The notes: generated from the letters alone by a model not told the origin. A stretch of 64,000 bases of DNA from Alviniconcha marisindica (GCA_018857735.1 JABMCL010003472.1:132501-196500), one strand, 5' to 3'. Shown: positions 21,173-34,094, numbered from the stretch's first letter. A program made the numbers and translations.

Positions 21173-23652
21173 ACCAAAGGGCTTCCACTACGAAAGCGAC
21201 TGATTTACTGCAGTCACTTCAGTCCAGATACCATGTCACATTTCTTTCCTGCCTGACGGTGAGAAGATTTCCTAAACTGCAATAGGGGCATGGACAGAAA
21301 GTTTTCGTGTTTTTTGGACAATATCAAAGTGTTTGAACCAAGCGAAGAAGTAGACTCAATTGTGGAAATGACAGTCTGATGCTACAGGTGATGCGGAAGG
21401 ACGAAGCTCCATTTTGAGTTTCCAGTTTTATTTGGACATTATTCAAGACAGTCGCCCTGATACAACCGCACTGGTTGACTGAGCGTAAAACACCAACTTA
21501 CGTACTTACTATTCAAGACAGAAAATCACTGAAAATCTGACACCACGCACTGTTTACCTAAAAATGACTCGAGTGGTAGACTGACACCCTAAAAACCTAA
21601 ACAAGCGCTAAACAGGCAGAGAATGAGAAATTGCACGCAAATGCCTGCGGCAAAAAGAAAGAGAAAAAGAAGAAGAAAAAAGAAGGCCAAGAAAGAAGCT
21701 GAGCACAAAAGCCTGTGACAATATTATAACGAAAGACAAATCAGCACAAATGCGAGTTAAATGAAAAATGGCTGCCCTAATCAGGCAAGCAAACAATTGA
21801 AACCAAATGGCCAGATGGAAAGGATGGTGAAAATGACGAAGAAAGATCAAGGAGAAAGGGATGGAAAAAAATCCATTACTCCCACCCGATCGAAAACCGT
21901 ACATGGTAACTAGCAGTCTCTGACAGCGTGCAATGTGACAAAGGCTAGAAACGCGTAATCCATGCACACAATACAAACCACACAATGATGCTAACAGCCA
22001 CTGGACACTGAATAGACGCTCACGCTCAAGTTGTCTCGACTAGCGAGGCACCTCAAGGTTACTCCCATCACCCCCACATCGAAAAAAGAACGAAACAACT
22101 CAGAGAAGCAAAAGCAAACGCAAAGAGAGGAAAAACAAACTGAATAGTTGGGAGTGTATACCAAGAACCTCACTGATCCAAACACGAAACCCTAACCCAG
22201 GGAAAGCACAAAGTATCTAGTCTGATCAGCTAGAAAAAATAACCGGCAGGATAACGCAAACAAACAACTTATTGGGAGGGGTGAAATTGTGGAATTATAG
22301 GCAGGTAATAATGTGACGAGATCATTTTCTTTATTGTACAGTGCCACTTCTCATACGGTACATGTACATCATTTTTCTTGTGTATTGTATATATATTTTA
22401 ACACGTTATCTTTGATATTTTTCTCAATTAACGTTGAAAACGTCGGAGAATGTTGCAAAGCGCGGTGAGATTGGATCAGAGAATAGCAATATACTGGCCT
22501 AAAAGTTATCTTTTATTGCTGTTTATTATTGTGAAGGCAGGGGTCGTCCCAACTAAAACAGACTGAAACGCCATGAATCTGACAGGCAATACAGAGAAAG
22601 AAAGAAAGAAAGGAGAGTGACAGAAGAAGAAAAAGAAGAAAGAACAAATCCCAAAAATTTGTCAGTGGTGTCAGAGCTTTATCTGTAGAGATTTGAACTG
22701 GGAATTGTTCTAAGTCGATTACCCTGTAGGCACCCATACAACCATTTTGCTGTGTTAGGGTGATTCAACCAAAAATGACAAAACCCGCACTGAGTCAGTG
22801 TGTGCCGAGCTCTTGTTTGTGATACCAGCGTGTGAGACAAAAATATGTGCTAAAAATAGCAGCATTTCACATCCCTGATTGGCTGAGATTGGTGACTGCA
22901 GGGGGCCTGTAGATGGGTCCATCCTTCCTTTTCCTGGTGCATTACATAATACTTACTATTAGACTGACCATTGCCTGGTGGTATAACAGAAGTAACCTTT
23001 GGAGAGGAAAAAACGCCAGTCATCTTCTTGTGGTTTTGTAACAAAATTATTCTAAAATGAATAAAGAACAGAATCAAAATGCAAAAACTTCTAGGTTCTG
23101 GTACTTGGGCAAGTTCTAGTTCTACTTCAGTAGTTGTCACTTGAGTAGTTTAATATTGATAATAATGCACAGGTCTGTCTTGACTGAAACTGGCGTCAGT
23201 ATCAAACTTATGGTTACTGTACATGTCGCTTGTTGAGTTGTTCCACATCCATCGGGTCAACAATGATAATAACAGCTTTGATTTTTTTTTTTTTAAACCT
23301 GACTGGCTTCTAGTTCTAATTTGACACAGTTTTCATTGCCATTGGGTAAAACAGTCCTTAAAAAACAGTTACAGTAGTGATAGCGTCCATGTTGCGGTAT
23401 GGCATTTGGTGGAGTGTGGGCCTGCAACCTGTATTTTGCTGTTTCAATTCTAATTCCATGCAAGGAAATCTTACTCTTTGAATTAATTGAATTTCGATGA
23501 AACAGTTGCTAATGCTAACACTGTATGTATTTAACAGTACTTAACACTAAGTGTAGTAAGTAACACTAACAACATGCTGTGCACAGCAGCTTCCAAATCT
23601 AATATGTATGTCATCTGAATGGAGCTGGTTTGGTAGAACGGTACTTTCACAT
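21173..23652. other. GTF2F1-A intron 1, middle part
   Basis: AT-rich intronic sequence. A short block at 21455-21515 (ccgcactggttgactgagcg) recurs at 58150-58215. Nothing else recognisable. Confidence 0.5.
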
Positions 23653-23968
23653 AAAGTAAACACGGTGCTTAACATCCACAGAAGCCATACGGCTTATTAG
23701 GGACGGGGAGAAGGGGGTATGGAGGTGGGGGGAGAGGGAGATTATATATATATATACCTATTGCTACACTGTCACCACCAGAATGACTTCTGCATTAAGA
23801 TGGGCAGCGATGAGAGCCAATTTAATGTTTCTGTAGGAAGTGATGGACAAAGTCACAGGACAGTGTCCACAAACTACAACCTGCAAGAAAGGAGAGCCGA
23901 AGTGGTATCGAACCGAGGTCCTTCCGCTTACCAGCCTAACGCCTTACCGCTAGGCCAAACCGGCTCAC
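23653..23968 (-). mobile_element. tRNA-derived SINE S2
   Basis: On the - strand the head reads gagccggtttggcctagcgg (A box) with ggttcgatacc (B box). The body ends in the ccgtatggcttctgtggatg / gttaagcaccgtg block. Copies at 42478 and 50176. Confidence 0.8.
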
Positions 23969-24174
23969 GACTACTTTCATATTCAGGAGAAATCACTTAA
24001 GTAGTAATGTACTTAAGTTCAAACTCAAAACACCTTGGGAGGCTTTTCTAGCAGTCTTGCAACTATGTTTTTTTGGTGTTTTTTTGGTGTTTTTTTTACT
24101 GGTCTACTCACAGTGTCGCTTGTCATTGTCAGACCAGAGATGTTTACTTTTCTGTCTTGCACACACAGACAATG

Positions 24175-24176
<2 letters not shown>

Positions 24177-24240
<64 letters not shown>

Positions 24241-24397
24241 ACATGAATTTGTTACACTGTCAAAGATTCTTGAACTCTTAATTCTGACCCTGGTGCCTGT
24301 GAGTTTTCACAGCTCTAGACACAGACACTGTATGCAAGCACACAGACACATGCAAGCACACATACACACAAACACACACACACACACACACACACAC

Positions 24398-24455
<58 letters not shown>
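24177..24455. repeat. Two (CA)n microsatellites
   Basis: CA tracts at about 24177-24236 and 24366-24453, separated by unique sequence. Confidence 0.95.
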
Positions 24456-24457
<2 letters not shown>

Positions 24458-25020
24458 ACCTACACCCCCCTCCCCTCCCTGACTGATTAACCTCTCAACA
24501 CCATTTTTGTTTCCTCTCTACAAAAAATGAAGCAGTAAAAATAAAATCTACATTGAAACTTGATTTTAATATTCTTCTTAGATACTGCAAAACTTTGGGC
24601 TGATGTGCTGGTGTACCGACTGTTATCCTGTGTCATAGCATGTGTACGAAGTCTGCGATTTTGTTGCTGTCGCTACCCGAACTGCCGTCATGTTGACCAA
24701 AGCATGGCCATGGGCTCTGAGACTGATGACTTGTTCATGGCAAGTGGTGGTTTAGCAGAGTGCAACTGCATACCAATGCATCATAGACAGTGTCACCGTG
24801 AAAGATAGGAGAGGGAACTCCCACCATAATCTTGGTGCCTCTGTAATCTAAAATTCTATAATTTTATATAGATATATTATTATTTTTTTAAACAAATCTT
24901 AAACAAGGTTGACTGGCACTACAGTGCTAGCATTCTAAAACAAGATCTGAAGACTAAACACACAAATTATGGTTAAAAAGAAGGCTAATTTTAATGCAAC
25001 AATGCAAAACCTTTTCTTCT

Positions 25021-25045
25021 TGGGGGGGGGGGGGGGGGGGGGGGT
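25021..25045. repeat. poly-G tract
   Basis: More than 20 consecutive G. Confidence 0.9.
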
Positions 25046-25089
25046 TTGCCCCATTAGAATTTAGTGTTCTCTTTGTTCATGTTCTCTTT

Positions 25090-25199
25090 ATGTAAATTGT
25101 TTTGGTAGGACTATGCTCTACATGTGTATAGAATATCATATTTAGGTTAATATGTATCATGTGAGCGCTCAGGGCATTGATGAGTGCATGATAAATGTA

Positions 25200-25235
<36 letters not shown>

Positions 25236-25236
25236 G
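25090..25236 (+). repeat. LINE 3' tail with (ATT)n
   Basis: Near-identical to 234-366 and ends in an ATT microsatellite. Confidence 0.6.
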
Positions 25237-25399
25237 TGTGTGTTTGGATCTCTACAGTTCTCTAGCTCTCTAACCAACTGTGCAGAACTTTTGTTTCAGA
25301 CGGGTAAATTGTTTTGATTAAAAACGTTCAAAGACAAGGGTGCTTTACAAAGCTGTTTACAACACTTAGCATAACAAATTAACATTGTCATGGGTTTGT

Positions 25400-25745
25400 G
25401 GCTCATGTCCCCCCCATGTGGGATAGCCGTCTACATGGAATGACCTTCCCCTTGGCTTCTTCTCCGACAGAACCCCTCTCTGGACTCATTCAGATGCGAC
25501 CTAAAAACATTTCTTTTCCCCAAAACTGTAGACCTGCCGTGTTTTCTGTTCTGCGCTGCTGTCTTTATCCATCTCTGTTTGCTGCCCCGTTTTAAGCTGA
25601 GTAAATTTTAAACTTTGTAATTGTATAGTGAGAATGTTCATGTGTGTGGGTGCCTGTGCCTGTGTGTGTGTGTGTGTGCCTAGAAATAGAATAGTCTCTA
25701 GGACAAGATTTTGCGCTTTGCAAATACTTTAATTATTATTATGTG
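25400..25745 (+). mobile_element. Non-LTR retrotransposon 3' fragment
   Basis: The broken frame reads like the RT tail (TWNDLPLGF..., DRTPLWTHSDATxKHFFSP) and is followed by a 3' end with gacaagattttgcgctttgc and an ATT tail. Confidence 0.6.
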
Positions 25746-26362
25746 AACATAAGGAAGACACAACACTCAGCCCTGAAAGTGAAAGTCAAGTATTTTGCTT
25801 ACTGGCCTATATAGATGGCTGTCAGCCACGCTTTATAATGAATTGGTAACAATGCCAATGGTAGCCAGACACCTGTGTCAAAGTTTGTCCATTGAAAAGT
25901 CAGATTGGAATTCTAGTGGGCCAGTACACATGGATGCAGTTGGAAAGAAACACCCACTGCATGATGACACACTTGCCACAGGTGACCTACATTTCCTTTC
26001 TAGTTCTAGAACTTCTACTCTGTTAATCACCAAATGAATGTTTTAAGTTGCATTGGTGACCAAAATACTGGCCACTTTCACAGTTTCAGGGCTGACTCGA
26101 GTTTGAGTACAGATGGGTAGAACTAGAAAGGGGTAATGTTGCAACTTTGTTGAAGGTTCCCTTGGATGGGACATTGATTTGAGGATGTTACAAACGGCAG
26201 TGTGTGGGATGGTTATTATTATTAATACTGTGTGGTTCTTGCACTGTAGCCTAGGGTGTAGGACAAATTGCTATATATGTATAGTGTTTGTTTATATTAT
26301 TTATGAACAGAAATTGACAAGTGTGATCACCACGGAACTGATTAGTTTCTCTCCTGTTGCAG

Positions 26363-26445
26363 GGCCTTTCTGATGCTGGCTCGGATGGAGAGACTGCTGG
26401 TCTGAGCGACACAACCACTCAGGAATACACTGTCAGAGTACCAAG
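26363..26445 (+). CDS. GTF2F1: GTF2F1-A exon 2
   Basis: 83 bases between ctcctgttgcag and gtaaag, phase 0 in and 2 out. Ends with TTTQEYTVRVPR, the opening strand of the RAP74 domain. Same length as copy B exon 2. Confidence 0.85.
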
Positions 26446-26924
26446 GTAAAGAGTGTTCTTGCCTGGAAAACTTGAACTTGCTGGGAGCTTTCCGTATCAC
26501 CTGATGCATCTCTCCACGACACGGTTGGTGGCAGAGAGCATCAAATGATGCAGTGGTAATTACTAAATTAGTGTGCTGGATGAAAATGCTATGATTTTTT
26601 TATTTTATGAAATGTTGTTGTTGTTGTTGTTTTTGTGCTTTGAAGAATGGAACAAGTTAACTGGAGACTTGGCAGGATTTTTTCGTTTTGTTTTTAGAAA
26701 CTTTTTATATATATATATATATTTTTTTTTAGAAACAGTACCACTGCCTGTAGTCTAGCATTACTGCTACTACTACCACTACTGCTACTGCAGTTGAGTA
26801 TAGTACATACTACTATTACATGTTACATGTATAAATGTACATATGAATTAATTAATAGTAATAATACTGTGGTAGATATAGCCATGCTGATGTGTCTCGG
26901 ACTCAGAGCGTCTGAAATGCTGAG

Positions 26925-27165
26925 GAAGCCTGAAGTGTTGAGGAGCTTGAGGCACCACCTTTGGGCACAAAGCCAAGGACATCATACCACTGATTGCCTG
27001 GAGGAGAGTGGCGTGGAAAGGGAAAGCACTTGACAGTCTTCCTTGAAAGAATGAGAGAAGGCCATCGTCAATCAGATGAACATTGGAACTGTTTCATTTT
27101 CAAAGGCAACATTGGGGAAACTTCTGAGAGATGGGGCGGAGTTTTTCCCAGTGCATAGATACCAT
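26925..27165 (+). repeat. Repeat R3 copy
   Basis: aagtgttgaggagcttgagg ... gcctggaggagagtggcgtg matches 14285-14565. Confidence 0.65.
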
Positions 27166-27256
27166 CTTTAATTGGGTTGAACTTTGAAACTGTACGGTAA
27201 CCCTTTGGGATTTAGCAACGAAGCCTACACGCCAAATCTGACCCCCTAATGTAATG

Positions 27257-27776
27257 TAATGTAAAAGAGCATTTATGAGGTGCTTACACCTAGTGTGAGC
27301 TCGAAGAGCACAATGCAGAAACAATAAGGTCAGTAAAATATATATAACAACCTAGAGCACAGTGAACCCTACTAGTTACATAAACACACGACACTTCATG
27401 CAACATCTTTCTCATCATTTCCAACACACATGCACACCCGCATGCGCGAAACCAGTGGCATACAACTGCATGCACACAAGCACACAGGCAAGGCATTCAG
27501 AGTCCAGAGGAGAACGATGGGTCTTGAGGACCAGTGGACGGATTAAATGGTGCTACGGAGGAAGAGTGTCAGAGAGTAGGGTGGATTGTTCCAGGGTTAC
27601 GGTGCTTGATAGAAGAAGGCACATCGACCAGAAGACTTAAAGTGAGTGGATGGAATATGAAGGAGTCGAGCATCGGCAGATGAATGGAGTTGGTGAGATG
27701 GAACATGCAGCTGGATGAGATCAGAAAAATAGGAACCGGCTTGGTTGTTCGGTAATTTAAAAGAGGACCCTATATC
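27257..27776 (-). mobile_element. LINE fragment inserted in intron 2 of copy A
   Basis: On the - strand: QLHVPSHQLHSSADARLLHI and PSTHFKSSGR, an RT C-terminal tail, then a 3' end of ACATT repeats. The flanks (tctgaccccctaa and gtgtgatgaacactgaac) are contiguous in copy B near 48140, so the element arrived after the gene duplication. Confidence 0.7.
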
Positions 27777-27915
27777 CAAAAGTGTGATGAACACTGAACA
27801 TAATGTACAACACACACATAGCATCGGTGCATAGTTTCATTGGGTTAAGAAATGTTCATTGTACGTACATGTATGTTAATGTTTATGCAATGGTCTTCCT
27901 CTTTTTTTAAACCAG

Positions 27916-27995
27916 AGACAGGAAGGAAAAGCTGAGCCATGATGAGGTTCGAATTAGGCCTAGATGTGGACTTTTCCAAAGGCAAAGCAGCTGAT
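27916..27995 (+). CDS. GTF2F1: GTF2F1-A exon 3, with +1 frameshift
   Basis: Between aaaccag and gtgaaa. Copy B reads KKKLSMMRFG; here aagctgagccatgatgagg has one more base than copy B's aagctgtccatgatgagg. The shifted frame still reads MMRFELGLDVDFSKGKAAD, matching copy B's MMRFGSGPGMDFSKAGD. No alternative acceptor in the exon avoids a stop. Confidence 0.7.
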
Positions 27996-28755
27996 GTGAA
28001 ATATGGCTGATTTCTTCTTTTTGCTGTGGATATGACTGATTTTCTTCTTTTTGCTGTCTTTTTGAGTTTGACAACATAAAGTACTGTGCTGTAAGCATGA
28101 CTTGCACACAGATACTGAGCCTTCTGTGAGTCCACAATCAACAGCATCATTATATATTAAAAACAAATTCTGGAGGTGTCTGTTATTAATTTTTGTAACG
28201 CTGGGGGAGCTCTTGAATCTAAATTTGCTGTATAGTTGATGGCATTTAGTTACTGATAGCAGCCATCTTTTTGGGGTTGGACTGTTTGGAGTACAACTGT
28301 TCTACAATTTCAACATAACTATTTCTAGTTTTTTTCCCTGGGCGCTTTGACCCAGCCTCACACTGAATGGCAGCCATTGAAGCCAAGCCACACGTTCACA
28401 AACTTTCTTCCTCCGGGGTTCATGTTAACGTGTAATTTCTGGGTATTTTTCCGAATAAGATGAGCATATATATATACTGAAAACAAAAGCAGCAATTGGT
28501 CAGACTTACTGGCTGTTGTTTGACTGGTTCAACAAAAATGACAACAAAATGTAGCACAGTGAGATTGAGTGGAGTGCGTGCGTGTGTGTGTTTTAGGCGG
28601 GGAAGGGAACTGGGTGTTTGCTAGTACTGCTCTGGTAGTAGCATGGACGGCCATGTATCTGACCCCATTTACAGTGATTATCTGTGAATCACTTTCGCCA
28701 CCTTATAGATGTCACACCAGTTTGAAAAATGTCTAGCTTGATCACTGTCCTGTCC

Positions 28756-28942
28756 TCTGTTTGAGGCTTCTACAGTGTAGGCCCAAGGTCCTCTATTTGA
28801 GGCTTCTACAGTGTAGGCCCAAGGTCCTCTATTTGAGGCTTCTACAGTGTAGGCCCAAGGTCCTCTATTTGAGGCTTCTACAGTGTAGGCCCAAGGTCCT
28901 CTGTTTGAGGCTTCTACAGTGTAGGCCCAAGGTCCTCTATTT
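28756..28942. repeat. 36-bp minisatellite, five units
   Basis: tttgaggcttctacagtgta + ggcccaaggtcctcta. The unit is a multiple of three, so both strands show repeating 12-residue frames. It ends 44 bp before exon 4. Confidence 0.95.
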
Positions 28943-28986
28943 GCACCTGAAGCGTGATGCTGATTGCCGCTGGCCTGTGTTTTCCA

Positions 28987-29189
28987 GCTGACCGTCAAGA
29001 TGAAGCGCGAGAACAACAAGCCAGCCAAATACGAGGCAGCCAAGGAGCCAAGGTTTGGTGCTGGCAGCGAGTATGGGAGCATCAAGAAAGAGCAGATACG
29101 CAAACGGAAATACACGGAAATGTTGAAGAACTACAAGCCTGAAGAGCAGCCATGGCACCTCAGCTTTGGCAGTGGCAAACAGGCCAGAA
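28987..29189 (+). CDS. GTF2F1: GTF2F1-A exon 4
   Basis: 203 bases, phase 0 to 2, between ttttccag and gtgagt. Contains TVKMKRENN, FGAGSEYG, KPEEQPWHL and GSGKQARK. Three codons shorter than copy B. Confidence 0.85.
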
Positions 29190-29275
29190 AGTGAGTATTG
29201 AGGCGGTGGGGGATGGGGACGGGGGGTCAGTCCAGTGCATGCTGGTATCTCGAGGCTAGTTCTCAGAAATTGCAG

Positions 29276-30027
29276 TCAGTCCGAAAAAACTGATACTGTC
29301 ACAGAGGCATGTGTGCACAGTACATTGATGTGTCTGATGAATGCCTCCCTGTGTGTTTGGGGATGAGGGGGGGGGGGGGTCTGGGTTGTCTGACTAATAT
29401 TTAAGAATCTTCTTACTGTGTACTGCTCAACAGAACATTCCAAGGATGATTGTGTAATATTACTATACTGTTACTATGGGCCACCAAAATGTGTGTGGTT
29501 TGACTTCATTTAAACCATTAATAAAATGGCTTTTGCTTAGGAATAATATCACTTGTTAATGTGCAAATCACAGGCACTAAAACAGTTCCGAAAGAAACAT
29601 GCGGATTACAGCATTTTGGCTTGCTTATTGCCAGTTTTACTCTCATTCTCATCAGTCCAAAAAAACTGATGCTGTCACAGTGACGTGCATACAGTACATT
29701 GATGTGTTTGATGAGTGCCTCCCTGTGCATTGGGGGGGGGGGGGGGGGGGGGGGTCTGACCAATATTTAAGAATCTTCTTACCTTGTACTGCTCAGCAAA
29801 ACATTCTAAAAATTATTGTATAATATTATTAATGGCCACCAAACTGTGAATGGTTTAACTTCATTTAATTTTAAACCATTAATAAAATGGCTTGTGTTTA
29901 GGAATAATATCACTTGTTAATTTGCAAATCACAGGCACTAAAACAGTTCCGAAATAAACATGTGGACTGCAGCATTTTGCTTATTCAGTTATTGCCAGTT
30001 TTACTCTCATTCTCATCTGATTAGCCT
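29276..30027. repeat. 376-bp tandem duplication
   Basis: 29276-29651 and 29652-30027 are diverged direct copies (gtcc.aaaaaactgat.ctgtc at each start), each with an internal poly-G tract. Confidence 0.9.
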
Positions 30028-30338
30028 TACGTGCGCTTTTTACAGGGGTAATACTGAAGGGACTAACTCTTCAGAATTTTGTGTTTGATGTTTATGTACA
30101 TGTATATGTTTTGTTTCATGCTTGTGTAGGGATTTGTTTTGTGGATTGACTTGAGAAAGGGTTGATATATATATAACACATGGGAAAAGTTTTTGTATTG
30201 TGCATTTGCTTTTGACAGAGTTTGATCGTCCAGAGGTGACCCTGTGCGGTTGGCAGGACGTTCAGATCAAATTACTAACTCACTGGTTATTTTAAACAGG
30301 AAGTGAACTTGAAATCGCAAGCCCTTGTGCCGAACCAG

Positions 30339-30506
30339 GTTCCGCGGTGTTCGAGATGTTGCAGTGATGGAGAAAGCATCCTACTACGTCTTTGCCGAAT
30401 GTGCTGATGGTGCCTTTGAAGCTTTTCGCCTGGAGGAGGCCTACAACTTTTCCCGCCTGAGTCACTGTAGAAACTGCCAGAAGGAGGCAGAAAACAAGCG
30501 TCAAAG
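30339..30506 (+). CDS. GTF2F1: GTF2F1-A exon 5
   Basis: 168 bases, phase 2 to 2. FRGVRDVAVMEKASYYVF and ADGAFEAF are conserved. The family's FPV..WYNF.P is changed to FRL..AYNFSR. Confidence 0.85.
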
Positions 30507-30620
30507 GTAAAGTCACAGAGGAGAGGCAGATAGTGGCGCTTCATGATACTGAGTGTTGCTGTTTTTCTTTTCTTTCTTTTTTGTCTTCCTTTTTTTTTTT
30601 TTTTTTTTTGAATCAGCCCA

Positions 30621-30748
30621 CAAGGGAGTTAATTAGTGCTCGAAAGTCGGCTCACAAGCGCATCAACAAAGACCTGAGTTGCCTACGGTAACTCTCACCT
30701 GGCATGCGTGTAAGTACAAGGTGCATAAACTCCGCCAGAGGTACATCG
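30621..30748 (+). mobile_element. Half copy of foldback MITE F1
   Basis: caagggagttaattagtgct ... ctctcacctggcatgcgtgt, left arm only. Confidence 0.7.
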
Positions 30749-31689
30749 TCTTTTTTCTTTCTTCCTTTTTTAACCTTGCCGTGTTTCAGTTGGGGGCCGG
30801 AAATCAGTTGTTTTTTTTATAAATCTAAAACCGGAAAAGTGAAATTCAGTTTTTAGCAGGCCCATTTTTTTTTTTCCCCAGCTCCTTTTATTGTTTTTAA
30901 TGATGCCGTGTTTGAGGTAAGGGCTGGAAATGTGTGTTTCTGAAGGCCTGAAACCTGACACTCAGTTTTGACTTCTTTGGGAAGATAGAGAGAGAGAGTG
31001 AGAGAGAGAGAAAGAAAAAGTTGACCGCAAATAGCTGCGTTGGGTCCAGAGACGTGATTTCTTCACGTCACTTACTTTGCATCTGACCGGGTCCTCTGCA
31101 AGGCCTTGGGCCCCATCCTGTTTTCAGGTGTGGTTTTGTTGTTGTTGACAGTTTGAAAGTGGCAGCTGCCGGCTTCCTTTCTCCTTACTGCCTGTGGAAT
31201 CACTCTGTCTAATTTCTAATAAAGTACTGTGAAACTGACTCAGTTGTGTTATGTCAGTTTGAATGGTGCAAGCATCTCGTTTTGGGAGTGTTTGACTCGG
31301 GACTCCTGATACAGACTGGGTGTTAAAAAAAGAAAAAGAAGCTGCTACTGCCACTACTACTCCTGATACAGCAGCACCTACGATGAAAAGCCACCCTGTG
31401 AACCATCAAGATGTTGATTAAGTTTATAAATAGAAGTAGTCTCAGGCTGGGGTGGGAGGGTGTTCTTTTACATGGAACTGGAAGAGTAGCAGGTCTTTTT
31501 GTGGTCTTAAATTAAAAGAAAAGTAGACTCTGCTGCGGGATTCATTCACATTGAAATGTACAGGACAGTGTGTGATAATAATCATATTAACAGCAGTGAT
31601 TCCTATCGCACCATATCTCGCCAACAAGGATGATCACACCGTGCTTTACAAGATCAACAAAAACGTATACATTAAAACCTCAAAAATAG

Positions 31690-32150
31690 TAAGTTATAGA
31701 GTCATTGTATTCCTCCTGGGCACGCACACACACACACACATGGGCGCACAGAAGGAATGTAATGAGGGGTGAGGGAGGGTAACTAGGGGAGGCAAGTAAC
31801 TTGGGAAGCAGACCGAATTTTGAAATCTCCTGTGGTATTGTTTGTAGAGGTGAGTTTTTAACGCATTTTTTGAGGACACAAGAGGATTGAATGTGACGGA
31901 TGTCAGAAGGGAGTGAATTCCATTGCTTTGGAGCACAGTTGGAGAAGTGGCGTTGGCCAGTGGTTTTGGTTCTCATGCGGGGGATACGAAGTATCAATGA
32001 GTCTGCAGAAGAACGAAGCTGCCTGAAAGGGGTGTACACAGTGGGAAGGTCAGATAAATAGGATTTGTGTGGTCTTGTAAAGGGGTGGTCTTTTATGAAT
32101 CCATCTTCTGTCAGTATCGGGGATTCCACCATAGTACGTTCCAAACTCCA
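31690..32150 (-). mobile_element. Non-LTR retrotransposon RT C-terminal fragment
   Basis: A 154-codon frame on the - strand reads SYLSDLPTVYTPFRQLRSSA, then SLILRIPRMRTKTTGQRHFS and CAPKQWNSLPSDIRHIQSS, the characteristic tail of CR1/Jockey-type reverse transcriptases. It is 5'-truncated. Confidence 0.8.
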
Positions 32151-32864
32151 TTTTTATCACTGTGCATCAGCTGTGTGAACTCAGACCACTTGGTTGCAGG
32201 CACAGAAAAAAGTTCTGGTCTTGCTGAACATTGCAGTTTAAATACAGATGGCTCAGACTGTGAATAGAGATGACATGCAGATTAAAAAATTTAAAAAAAC
32301 TACTGTTAAAAAAAAAAAAAGGTATTAAAAGAACTAGCCTTCTTAGTGTTTGCTTTGTCCAAAAAGAACGGCCTCTTCTCCCACAGATTGAAGAGATCAA
32401 AATAAAAGATTAAATCAGTGGTTGAGGTAGGCCGTTTGAACGTCATCTGGTCGGACCTGTCTGTCTTAGACATACTGGCTGCTGAAACTGATGGGTTAAA
32501 GCAAGGGGAAGGTCAATGTATTCAACTTTGCTGCTCGAGAGTTACCATCCCTTGTGACCTCTGGCCTTTGTTCACTTCAGTCCAGATGATGGGCACTCAT
32601 TGGCTGGTGGATGCAGTTCATCCGTTTGGAATGTAACCTGCTGTATCTGGAATGGACAGGTTGAAACCAGTGTGCTGAATGGTTTTAACTGTTTGGCTAT
32701 GCTGACATACAATCCATTTAAAAGTCCAGGTTTAGATGTCCTCCTCAGCCGTGAGGCCGAAATGGTTTGTGTTATCAGTGCTAAACCTTCAGTGTAAATG
32801 GCAAACTGATGCATGATCCAAGCTACAGGTTCATACCTTCTGCCGTTTCTCAGTTCAGTTCAGG

Positions 32865-33080
32865 ATGGTATATATGTGCTCAGAGAAGCCCATATGCACC
32901 CTACCCCATCGCAGAAGTGTCCCAAGCACTGCCTTTGAAACAGTTCCAGTGTTTGTCTGATTGACGATGGCCCTCTCTCGTCCTTTCAAGTAAGATTGTC
33001 GAGCGCTTCCTCTTTCCACGCCTCCCTCCTCCAGGTGGTGATGGTGTGATGTCCTCACCAACGCGCAAACTCTACAGGGC
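32865..33080 (-). repeat. Repeat R3 copy, inverted
   Basis: Reverse orientation match to 14285-14565 and 26925-27165. Confidence 0.65.
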
Positions 33081-33130
33081 ATTAATCTGAAACAGAACGA
33101 GGCCCAGAGCGCTTGTGCAGCATTAATACA

Positions 33131-33355
33131 CAAGGGAGTTAATTAGCATTCGAAATGCGTAACACAAGTACAACAACAAAGACCTGAGTCGCCTCACCTG
33201 GTAACTCTCACCTGGCGTGCCTGTAGTTTGAGGATGTACCTCTGGTGGAGTTTATATACTTGTATTTACACGCATGCCAGGTGAGAGTTACCGTAGGCGA
33301 CTCGGGTCTTTGTTGTGCTTGCGTTACGTATTTTGAGTGCTAATTAACTCCCTTG
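33131..33355. mobile_element. Foldback MITE F1, full palindrome
   Basis: caagggagttaattagc at the left and gctaattaactcccttg at the right, with the arms complementary almost to the centre. Confidence 0.8.
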
Positions 33356-33819
33356 TGTATTGATTCTACAGGGCATTGATTCCTTCACTTGCTACGGGTA
33401 GCTTCGCTTGTCATGACGGTTGAATAATACTGTCTGCCTGACTATCCAGTAATCCAGTCAACTTTGTGGAGTCTTTATGAAACCATGTGGGAGCAATGGG
33501 CGACTTAGCTGCGGATCGCCCCGCTTGGTGGCGCTGGGCATATTTGGGGCTTTGACAAAGCTCGAGTCAGCTACGAATGATCTCCCCTACACTACCCAGG
33601 TGGCGCTGGGCCTATTTGGGCAGTGCAGTGCTCAAACCAGCAAAGTCACTCATTTATGTGGAGGGGTTGACAGGAATTAATACCTTCAAGCGTGACATAT
33701 TCGTACGTTTTGGACAGGACCTTGCTTGAAGATTTATTTTTTATTTTGTATGCCTTAATTGCTCATTTTCTATTACGTATGTATTTCCAGCTATTTTATT
33801 CTCTGTCACCTTTTACCAG

Positions 33820-33886
33820 GCAAAACAAAGACTCCAAGAGCAAGAGGAAAGGGGAGAAGCGGGCAAAGAGGGACCCCAACAAACTG
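33820..33886 (+). CDS. GTF2F1: GTF2F1-A exon 6
   Basis: 67 bases, phase 2 to 0. A basic QNKDSKSKRKGEKRAKRD stretch. Copy B's exon 6 is 139 bases and holds LNYFNIM; that part is missing here. Confidence 0.8.
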
Positions 33887-33994
33887 GTGAGCTTGCAAAT
33901 GTTTTGTTAGGCTTTGGGCTACACTATACAGTTTTAAAATTCCACAAACTTTTGACACTGCATCAGGACCATGAAACCAGGTCTGGAGAAAAAC

Positions 33995-33996
<2 letters not shown>

Positions 33997-34052
<56 letters not shown>
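33997..34052. repeat. (TA)n microsatellite
   Basis: Alternating TA with one phase slip. Confidence 0.95.
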
Positions 34053-34094
34053 CACACCACAACCAAAACCTTATAAGGAGCGAACATTTTCTTT

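Noticed and set aside
24035..24490. 151-codon frame rich in HTHTHT
   Set aside because: It runs through CA microsatellites.
24560..24808. 82-codon + frame with several cysteines as an alternative exon
   Set aside because: It lies inside intron 1 of copy A, has no counterpart in copy B, and no domain or convincing splice context.
28678..29115. 145-codon - frame with repeating GPWAYTVEASNR
   Set aside because: It combines the 36-bp minisatellite and the antisense of GTF2F1-A exon 4.
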